Shown here piece by piece: positions 23,663 to 29,573 of a DNA stretch of 29,573 nucleotides. This DNA comes from an uncultured Christensenella sp. (lineage in GTDB: Bacteria; Bacillota; Clostridia; Christensenellales; Borkfalkiaceae). The stretch lies in assembly GCA_910578065.1 (NCBI GenBank), contig CAJTPB010000023.1, positions 1-29,573 on the forward strand, in the 5' to 3' direction. The notes beneath the pieces were generated by a model. The model did no database searches. It saw nothing but the letters and a program-made list of their open reading frames with translations, and had not been told where the DNA came from. Position numbers and translations under genes: made by a program. Every line of letters begins with the position of its first letter. Position 1 is the first letter of the stretch.

Positions 23663-24000
23663 ACTTTTATTCGGAACAAACGTCCGTACTTTTGCGGGCG
23701 TTTTTTTCATACCCTTTTCCGATCGACAACGGCGAAAATCGCGGCATGAAGCGCATACCTTTATTTAAAACAACAGCCCCTTTTTTGCGGGCGTTTTTTT
23801 CATACCCTTTTCCGATTGACAACGGCGAAACTTGCGGCAAAAAGCCGCTACCTTAATTTAAAATAATCGCCTCTTTTTTGCGAACGCTTTTTATGCCATT
23901 TTTCGATTGACAACGGTAAACTTTGCGGCAAAAAGCCGCTGCCTTAATTTAAAATAACCGCCCTTTTTTGCTTACATTATTATATACCTTTCTTCAATCG
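23612..24000 (+). repeat. Tandem array of rpsT 3'-end plus terminator copies
   Basis: Four units begin with GACAAC at 23612 (inside rpsT), 23725, 23818 and 23909, with steps of 113, 93 and 91 bp. Unit 2 repeats GCGGCATxAAxCGC, the last rpsT codons and stop, now mutated, and then TTTTGCGGGCGTTTTTTTC...CCTTTTCCGAT, the terminator and its flank, unchanged. Units 3 and 4 are more diverged from the gene but close to each other; both gain a hairpin GCGGC-AAAAA-GCCGC (23834-23848 and 23925-23939). No gene lies in 23663-24190. The rest of that gap (24001-24085) is A/T-rich with one weak hairpin at 24008-24024. Confidence 0.88.
23679..23709 (+). terminator. Intrinsic terminator after rpsT
   Basis: Stem AACGTCCG / CGGGCGTT (one G-T pair) with an 8-base loop, followed by seven T. 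It begins 17 bp past the stop codon and is copied in the downstream array. Confidence 0.9.
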
Positions 24001-24085
24001 GTTCCCCCCGCCCTTAATAAGCGGTTTTCGCATTAAAAAATTTTCCCTTTTCGTCGAATTTTCCCGAAAAATCCCTTTCATACAG

Positions 24086-24114
24086 TTGACAACGCACAAA
24101 AAATATAATATACT
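24086..24114 (+). promoter_or_regulatory. Promoter of the XRE-potABCD operon
   Basis: TTGACA (24086-24091), 17 bp, TATACT (24109-24114). It gives a 5' leader of about 70 bases before the regulator start. Confidence 0.82.
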
Positions 24115-24116
24115 TT

Positions 24117-24174
24117 TTCTCGGATTTTGGTTTATTTTTACTAAACTTTAAGTTTATTTTTACAGAACCGAGAA
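24117..24174 (+). promoter_or_regulatory. Candidate operator/leader structure before the XRE-cupin gene
   Basis: GTTTATTTTTAC occurs twice (24130-24141 and 24152-24163), 22 bp apart, and between and across the copies lies an inverted repeat TAAACTT-T-AAGTTTA (24142-24156). TTCTCGG (24117-24123) and CCGAGAA (24168-24174) form outer arms. This is the expected position for an autoregulatory site of the XRE protein. The outer arms could instead form an RNA hairpin close to the ribosome site. Confidence 0.6.
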
Positions 24175-24190
24175 CCGCGGAGGACAAACC

Positions 24191-24724
24191 ATGGAGTTAG
24201 GCGCAAAGTTAAAAGACATGCGGCAGCAAAAAAATCTGACGCAGGAAGAACTTGCCGACCGCTGCGAACTGACGAAGGGATATATTTCGCAGCTCGAAAA
24301 CGATTTAACAAGCCCTTCCATCGCGACGCTGTGCGATTTGCTGAACGCGCTTGGCAGCAACCTTTCCGCCTTCTTCCACGAAGAAGCGGAAGAAAAAATC
24401 GTTTTTTCCGAATCGGAATTTATCGAAAAGCGTTCCGACGGCATGATTTGGAATTGGGTGATTCCCAACGCGCAGAAAAACGCCATGGAACCCGTTTTAG
24501 TCGAATTGGAACCGCACGCTTCGACGGGCGCGGACTTCCCCCACGAAGGCGAAGAATTCGGCTTTGTGTTAGAAGGCACGGTCGACGTTGTGCGAGCGGG
24601 CAAATCGCATACCTGTAAAAAGGGCGAAAGTTTTTACTTTACCGCCAACAAAGAACATTCTATTGTAAACAAAGGCAAGAGCAGAGCGAAATTCTTATGG
24701 ATTTCTACCCCTCCCAACTTTTAA
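24191..24724 (+). CDS. XRE-family regulator with cupin sensor domain
   Basis: 177 residues. Residues 5-60 form a helix-turn-helix of the HTH_3/XRE type (LKDMRQQKNLTQEELADRCELTKGYISQLE). Residues about 105-173 form a cupin barrel (HEGEEFGFVLEGTVDV ... KKGESFYFTANKEHSI), the likely ligand pocket. Such HTH-cupin proteins include PuuR, a regulator of putrescine use. It begins at ATG 24191, after CGGAGG. It is the first gene of the pot operon, 21 bp before potA, so it probably senses a polyamine and controls uptake. The ligand is inferred from context only. Confidence 0.92.
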   Translation: MELGAKLKDMRQQKNLTQEELADRCELTKGYISQLENDLTSPSIATLCDLLNALGSNLSAFFHEEAEEKIVFSESEFIEKRSDGMIWNWVIPNAQKNAMEPVLVELEPHASTGADFPHEGEEFGFVLEGTVDVVRAGKSHTCKKGESFYFTANKEHSIVNKGKSRAKFLWISTPPNF

Positions 24725-24745
24725 AACCATAAGGAGAATTACGCA

Positions 24746-26251
24746 ATGTCCGATCACATTATCGAACTGAACGACGTTACCAAGTACTATGACGACAACC
24801 TCGTTATCGACCACGTAAGTTTTTACGTAAAAAAAGGCGAATTTATTACCTTTCTCGGTCCGTCCGGTTGCGGAAAAACGACCACTTTGCGCATGATCGC
24901 AGGGTTCGACTTGCCTACGAGCGGGCAGATTCTTTTAAACGGAAAAGATATTTCCCTGCTCCCCCCCAACAAGCGCCCCGTAAATACGGTGTTTCAGCGG
25001 TACGCACTGTTCCCCCATTTGAATATTTTCGAAAATATCGCGTTCGGCTTGCGCATGAAAAAGGTGAAAAACACCTACCGCAACGCCGAAGGCGAAACGT
25101 ATACCAAAACAGAAAAACTCACCAAGGCGGAAATCGCCGCAAAGGTGAAAAAGGCGCTTGAAATGGTAGACCTCGAAGGGTTTGAAAAGCGCTCCGTTTC
25201 TACCCTTTCGGGCGGACAGCAGCAGCGCGTGGCGATCGCCCGCGCGATCGTAAACGAGCCGGAAATTCTTCTTTTAGACGAACCGCTCGGCGCGCTCGAT
25301 TTAAAAATGCGCAAGGAAATGCAAATCGAACTGAAAGAAATGCACCGCCGCTTGGGCATCACCTTTATTTACGTTACGCACGATCAGGAAGAAGCGCTTA
25401 CCATGTCCGATACCATTGTGGTAATGGCGGACGGCGTTGTGCAGCAGATCGGCACCCCTACCGATATTTACAACGAGCCTGCGAATACCTTCGTCGCAGA
25501 CTTTATCGGCGAGAGCAATATCTTTAACGGCACCGTTGTGGGCGACAGAAAGGTAAAATTCTGCGGAAAGACGTTCGACTGCGTAGACGATTTCGGTAAA
25601 AATGAAATGGTAGACGTTGTTGTGCGCCCCGAAGACATCGACATGTGCGCGCCCGAAGAAGGCGCTTTAAAGGGAAAGGTCATTTCCGTCGTATTCAAAG
25701 GCATTCACTACGAGATCACCGTGCAGGTGGGCAAATTCGAAGTGGTGATCCAAAGCACGGACAGCCGCGCCGTGGGCGATCTCATCGGCATGAAAATCGC
25801 GCCCGAAGAAATTCACTTGATGAAACGGCTGTACACCACCAACGTGTTCGACGGCACGATCACCAAGCGCAACACGGTGGAATTTGCCGACGGCGAGTTC
25901 GAATGCGACGTTACCCAGCTGTATCCCGACAGCCGTATCGACGAAGAAGGCTACCTTATCACCGCCGCGGGCGAAAAAATCGATTTGACGGGTACGGAAG
26001 TTTCCGTTGAAGTGGGCTTAAACGATATTTCCATCAGCGACGACGCGCAAGCGGGCGGCACGACGGGGCACATTATTTCCATTATCTATAAAGGCGATCA
26101 CTATCGCTTGATCGTGCGCACGGACGAAAGCGAAGAAGACTTCGTTTTCGCGACAGCCGATTTGTGGAACGAAAACGACTTTGTTTCGGTAATCATTCCG
26201 AAAGAGAAGATCAAACTTACGTTAAAGAATACGGAGGCGGCAAAAAGATGA
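24746..26251 (+). CDS. potA: Spermidine/putrescine ABC transporter ATPase with doubled C-terminal domain
   Basis: 501 residues; PotA is usually about 370-380. It energises polyamine import. Walker A GPSGCGKTT is at 38-46, the signature LSGGQQQ at 154-160, Walker B LLLDEP at 175-180, and the switch His at about 212 (THDQEEA). A charged insert of about 20 residues (about 105-128, KVKNTYRNAEGETYTKTEK) sits in the helical domain. After residue 256 two similar TOBE-like regulatory domains follow: NIFNGTV ... VISVVFKGIHYEITV (about 258-360) and NVFDGTI ... IISIIYKGDHYRLIV (about 366-490). The extra length is thus an internal duplication. AAGGAG precedes the ATG. Its stop overlaps the potB start (ATGA). 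Confidence 0.95.
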   Translation: MSDHIIELNDVTKYYDDNLVIDHVSFYVKKGEFITFLGPSGCGKTTTLRMIAGFDLPTSGQILLNGKDISLLPPNKRPVNTVFQRYALFPHLNIFENIAFGLRMKKVKNTYRNAEGETYTKTEKLTKAEIAAKVKKALEMVDLEGFEKRSVSTLSGGQQQRVAIARAIVNEPEILLLDEPLGALDLKMRKEMQIELKEMHRRLGITFIYVTHDQEEALTMSDTIVVMADGVVQQIGTPTDIYNEPANTFVADFIGESNIFNGTVVGDRKVKFCGKTFDCVDDFGKNEMVDVVVRPEDIDMCAPEEGALKGKVISVVFKGIHYEITVQVGKFEVVIQSTDSRAVGDLIGMKIAPEEIHLMKRLYTTNVFDGTITKRNTVEFADGEFECDVTQLYPDSRIDEEGYLITAAGEKIDLTGTEVSVEVGLNDISISDDAQAGGTTGHIISIIYKGDHYRLIVRTDESEEDFVFATADLWNENDFVSVIIPKEKIKLTLKNTEAAKR

Positions 26252-27039
26252 CAAAGCTGCGTTTTTCCAGAAAAACGCTGTGCATCCCCTACGCCGTTTT
26301 TCTGCTCTTTTTTGTGATCGCGCCCATGCTGGTGATCGTATTTTATGCGTTCACCGACCGTAACAATCACTTTTCGTTTATCAACTTCGCGCAGTTCTTT
26401 TCCGACCCGACGAAGATCAGCACTATCGTCTATTCGATCGTCATTGCGCTGATCACAACGGTCGTATGCTTACTGCTCGCCTACCCCGTGGCGTACATTC
26501 TCGCGCGCAGTAAAATGAAGAAAAAACACGTTATCTTACTGCTGTTTATCACACCCATGTGGATCAACTTCGTTTTGCGGGTAAACGCTATTCGGGAACT
26601 GTTGAATTGGATCGGACTTTTGGGCGAAGCCAACTATTTTAACACCATTTTCGGAATGGTGTACGACTTTTTGCCCTTTATGATCTTACCGCTGTATACT
26701 ACGCTGCTGAAAATCGACAATTCGCTGTACGAAGCGAGCGCAGACCTCGGCGGAAGCGCGTTTACCACCTTTACGCGCATCACCATTCCCCTTTCCATGC
26801 CGGGGATCATGAGCGGGATCACCATGGTGTTTTTACCTTCTATGACAAACTACGTTGTTTCGGACATGCTGGGCAATTCCAAGGTGACCATTATCGGAAA
26901 ATTTATCGAAACGTATTTCGGCAGCGACTGGCACATGGGCTCGATGATCGCCTTGATCCTGCTTGTTGTGGTGTTTGTTTCTACCCTGCTTTCGGGCGGG
27001 TTCCAATCGGAAGATAACGTAAGGGGGGCGAATTTATGA
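26248..27039 (+). CDS. potB: Spermidine/putrescine ABC transporter permease PotB
   Basis: 263 residues, about six membrane segments. It is one of the two inner-membrane channel subunits of the polyamine importer. The EAA loop that docks PotA is clear: EASADLGGSAFTTFTRITIPLSMPGIMSG (around 165-195). The start at 26248 overlaps the potA stop by 4 bp and has GGAGG upstream; the longer frame from 26164 lies inside potA and is rejected. It is translationally coupled on both sides. Confidence 0.95.
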   Translation: MTKLRFSRKTLCIPYAVFLLFFVIAPMLVIVFYAFTDRNNHFSFINFAQFFSDPTKISTIVYSIVIALITTVVCLLLAYPVAYILARSKMKKKHVILLLFITPMWINFVLRVNAIRELLNWIGLLGEANYFNTIFGMVYDFLPFMILPLYTTLLKIDNSLYEASADLGGSAFTTFTRITIPLSMPGIMSGITMVFLPSMTNYVVSDMLGNSKVTIIGKFIETYFGSDWHMGSMIALILLVVVFVSTLLSGGFQSEDNVRGANL

Positions 27040-27836
27040 TCAAAAAATCGCTGAAAGCCTTTTATATCGGGTTGATCCTCCTTTTGCTGTACGCTCCCAT
27101 TTTACTGCTTGCGGTATACAGCTTTAACTCGGCGAATATGATCGGCACTTGGGGGGAATTTTCCTTTCAGCACTATGTTACGCTGTTTACCGATTCTGCA
27201 ATTTTGGAAATGATCGGAAACACGCTTCTGCTTGCGGTTACCGCCGCGATCCTTTCCACCGTGCTGGGAACGGCGGGCGCGCTGGGTATGTTTTATACCA
27301 AAAAACGGCTGAAAACGGCAATCAACGGCGCTTCGCAAATCCCCATTATCAATGCGGAAATCGTAACGGCGCTTGCGCTTGCCATTACCTTTGTTGCGAT
27401 CGGAATGGAAAAATCCTTTTTCACCCTGCTGATCGGGCACATGGTGATCTGCACCCCTTTTGTGGTGCTTTCGGTCACCCCCAAACTGAAACAGATGGAC
27501 GGCAGCTTATACGAAGCCGCGCTCGATTTGGGCGCAAGCCCCGCAAAGGCGCTGTTTAAAGTGGTTTTACCGCAGATTATTCCGGGTATCGTTTCGGGAT
27601 TCATGCTTGCGATCACCCTTTCGCTTGACGATTACATCGTAACAAGCTACACCCGCCCTTCCACCTTTAACACCATTTCTACCTACGTGTACAACGCGAC
27701 GACGAAGGGAAACGCGCATACCGCCGTAACGCTTTCCTCTTTTTGGGCGCTTACGACGCTGCTGTTCCTTGTGATCGTCGCCGTAGTGCTGTGCGCCAAT
27801 CTTACGGGAAAAAGAAATAAGGAGGGCAAACGATGA
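27036..27836 (+). CDS. potC: Spermidine/putrescine ABC transporter permease PotC
   Basis: 266 residues, about six membrane segments. It is the second channel subunit. The EAA loop reads EAALDLGASPAKALFKVVLPQIIPGIVSG, closer to the consensus than that of PotB. LSLDDYIVTSYTRPSTF after it is characteristic of PotC. The ATG overlaps the potB stop (ATGA) and its own stop overlaps the potD start in the same way. Confidence 0.96.
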   Translation: MIKKSLKAFYIGLILLLLYAPILLLAVYSFNSANMIGTWGEFSFQHYVTLFTDSAILEMIGNTLLLAVTAAILSTVLGTAGALGMFYTKKRLKTAINGASQIPIINAEIVTALALAITFVAIGMEKSFFTLLIGHMVICTPFVVLSVTPKLKQMDGSLYEAALDLGASPAKALFKVVLPQIIPGIVSGFMLAITLSLDDYIVTSYTRPSTFNTISTYVYNATTKGNAHTAVTLSSFWALTTLLFLVIVAVVLCANLTGKRNKEGKR

Positions 27837-29344
27837 ACGCAAAAAAAATAACCTGCACGCTGACGGCGGCAAGTTTGCTCTTGCCCGCGGTCGCGCTTAG
27901 CGGGTGCGGAAATAAAGAAGAGATCCGCCTGCGCGTATACAGTTGGGAGGAATATATCGACGAAGGCGGCGAAGGCTCTTACGTATACGACGTACTCGAA
28001 GAGGAAAACGCCCCCGCCCTTATAGACGATTTCGAAAGCTGGTACGAGCAAACGTACGGCACGCCCATCCGCGTGGAATATTCCACTTTCGGCACCAACG
28101 AAGATATGTACAACCAATTAAAGTTGGGGGATACGTACGATCTTGTCTGCCCTTCCGATTACATGATCATGAAACTTGCCGCGGAAAACATGCTCGAACC
28201 GCTTAGCGACGGATTTTTCGATGCCGAAAACGAATTGAATTATTATATAAACAACGTTTCGCCGTATATCCGCTCTATCTTCGACAACGGAAAAATGACG
28301 GCGGACGGAGGCGAACACAGTTGGAGCGAATACGCCGCGGGCTACATGTGGGGCACGACGGGGCTGATTTATAACCCCGAAGCGGTTTCGGACGAAGCGC
28401 TTGCGCAGGGTTGGGGAATTATGCTCGATCCCGCGTTCCGCAAAAAAGTAACCACAAAAGATAACGTGCGCGACAGTTATTTCGTGGGCTTGGCGATCTA
28501 TTACAAAGAGGAACTGCTGCGTTTAAAAAGCGAATACGATGCGGACGCCCTTTCCACCGAAGAGTATAACAGACAAATTACCCTGCTTATGAACGATACC
28601 GACGAAAAGACGGTTGCCGAAGTACAAAACATTCTGTTGCAGATGAAAGAAAACATTTACGGATTCGAAACGGATACGGGCAAATCGGACATGGTAAAGG
28701 GAAATATTTTCCTCAACTTTGCATGGAGCGGCGACGCGGTTTACGCGCTCGACCTTGCCGAAGAGGAAGATACCTATTTAAACTATTATATCCCCGAAGA
28801 ATGCGCAAACCTCTTTTTCGACGGCTGGGCAATGCCGAAGGGCGCGAACAAACAGGCGGCGGAAGCGTTTATCAACTTCCTCTCTATGCCCGCAAACGCG
28901 GTGCGCAATTCGTATTTTATCGGTTACACCTCGGTGATCGCGGGCGAAGAAATGCTGAGTTATGCGGAAGAAACATACGGCGCGGAAGAAGACAGCAAAA
29001 CCGCCGAATGGTACGATTTAAGTTACTTTTTCGGCGAAGAAGCCGGGCTTTACGTGGAAGAAGAACAGCTGAACCGCCAGTTGTACGCGCAGTACCCGCC
29101 CGAAGAAGCGATCCGCCGCTGCGCCGTTATGGACTATTACGGCGAGAACGAGGCGCGCGTAAACGAACTGTGGACGAAAGTGAAAGGCGCTTCGCTCGAC
29201 GGCTGGGCGATCGCAGTCATCTGCATAGGCGTTGCGGGAATCGCCGCGTTTGTCGTGTTTGTAAAGTTGGGCGGCAAAATCGACTTCTTCCGCCGTAAAC
29301 CCAAAAAAGGTTACGAACGGATCAAACAAGAACCCCTTTCTTAA
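27833..29344 (+). CDS. potD: Spermidine/putrescine-binding lipoprotein PotD with C-terminal membrane anchor
   Basis: 503 residues, against about 350 for typical PotD. It captures polyamines outside the membrane and delivers them to PotBC. The N-terminus is a lipoprotein signal with lipobox LSGC (Cys25). The binding-protein core starts with LRVYSWEEYID and includes YDLVCPSDYMI, MWGTTGLIYNPE, NFAWSGDAVYAL and LFFDGWAMPKGA, all PotD/PotF-like. Extra insertions lie at 214-280. A hydrophobic helix at about 453-475 (WAIAVICIGVAGIAAFVVFV) and a basic tail follow. A second anchor on a lipoprotein is unusual. The last codons and stop are tandemly repeated downstream. Confidence 0.94.
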   Translation: MNAKKITCTLTAASLLLPAVALSGCGNKEEIRLRVYSWEEYIDEGGEGSYVYDVLEEENAPALIDDFESWYEQTYGTPIRVEYSTFGTNEDMYNQLKLGDTYDLVCPSDYMIMKLAAENMLEPLSDGFFDAENELNYYINNVSPYIRSIFDNGKMTADGGEHSWSEYAAGYMWGTTGLIYNPEAVSDEALAQGWGIMLDPAFRKKVTTKDNVRDSYFVGLAIYYKEELLRLKSEYDADALSTEEYNRQITLLMNDTDEKTVAEVQNILLQMKENIYGFETDTGKSDMVKGNIFLNFAWSGDAVYALDLAEEEDTYLNYYIPEECANLFFDGWAMPKGANKQAAEAFINFLSMPANAVRNSYFIGYTSVIAGEEMLSYAEETYGAEEDSKTAEWYDLSYFFGEEAGLYVEEEQLNRQLYAQYPPEEAIRRCAVMDYYGENEARVNELWTKVKGASLDGWAIAVICIGVAGIAAFVVFVKLGGKIDFFRRKPKKGYERIKQEPLS

Positions 29345-29573
29345 TTTATCGGTAAACGGCAGATACAACCCGCTAAGCATTAGTTAAATCGTCTTCCGCC
29401 GTAAACCCCAAACAAGGTTACGAACGGATCAAACAAGAACCCCTTTCTTAATTTATCGGTAAACGGCAGATACAGTCCGCTATGTATTAATAAAATCGTC
29501 TTCCGCCGTAAGCCCAAAAAAGTTACGAACGAATCAAGCAGGAACCGCTTTCTTAATTTATCGGTAAACGGCA
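29274..29573 (+). repeat. Tandem copies of the potD 3' end, running off the window
   Basis: Three units share CTTCCGCCGTAA at 29287 (in potD), 29393 and 29500, giving steps of 106 and 107 bp. Each carries ...TTTCTTAATTTATCGG, which includes the potD stop codon, and then GGTAAACGGCA. Copies 2 and 3 lack 3 bp (within GACTTCTTC) relative to the gene and carry single-base insertions or deletions in the AAACCCAAAAAAGG stretch, so they are not coding. Copy 3 is more diverged than copy 2. The last base of the window is still inside copy 3, so the array may continue. No terminator was seen in the units. Confidence 0.95.

Noticed and set aside
13191..29573. Diversity-generating retroelement (variable repeat at a gene 3' end with a template copy nearby).
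   Set aside because: Differences between the ftsW or potD ends and their copies are mixed substitutions plus insertions and deletions, not adenine-specific, and no reverse transcriptase gene is in the window.

Overview
The window looks like a chromosomal stretch from a Gram-positive-type member of the Bacillota, most likely an uncultured Clostridia. This assignment is an inference. It rests on an mraZ-led division and cell-wall (dcw) cluster, a DivIB/FtsQ-type protein, a DAP-type MurE, a degenerate CIRCE element before groES-groEL, near-consensus sigma-A promoters and strong GGAGG ribosome sites. TGA is used as a normal stop codon. No tRNA, rRNA, CRISPR array or insertion sequence was seen.

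Layout. 1-1535 holds a phage tail-fibre-like gene (minus). 1704-2714 is galE (minus). 2832-5242 is a compact minus-strand operon of a dCMP deaminase, a cyclophilin and purB. 5349-7419 is the groES-groEL operon (plus). 7603-8016 is a small pyridoxamine-phosphate-oxidase-like gene. 8463-22284 is the dcw cluster, all minus strand, in transcription order mraZ, rsmH, ftsL, a class B PBP, murE, mraY, murD, ftsW, murA, ftsQ, terminator, then ftsA and ftsZ from their own promoter. murF, murG, murC and murB are absent from it. 22392-23243 is murI (minus), 23396-23662 is rpsT (plus), and 24191-29344 is an XRE-cupin regulator followed by translationally coupled potA, potB, potC and potD (plus).

The most unusual feature is a pattern spread over several unrelated genes. 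Downstream of ftsZ, ftsW, rpsT and potD, and inside the 3' end of murI, lie tandem copies, at various stages of decay, of the gene's own 3' end. These copies carry the last codons, the stop codon and, where there is one, the terminator. Units are about 65-150 bp. The copies carry frameshifts and are non-coding. The potD array runs off the right edge of the window. Gene 3' ends in this genome therefore seem to be repeatedly duplicated in place, by slippage, by a 3'-end-directed element, or by some undescribed process.

Other notable points: the class B PBP has no ATG, GTG or TTG that would include its membrane anchor, and seems to start at AUA behind a strong ribosome site. FtsL carries a roughly 190-residue cytoplasmic extension with two copies of a 16-residue motif. 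MraZ has three 10-bp-phased GTGG boxes over its own promoter. PotA has a duplicated C-terminal regulatory domain, and PotD has both a lipobox and a C-terminal membrane anchor.
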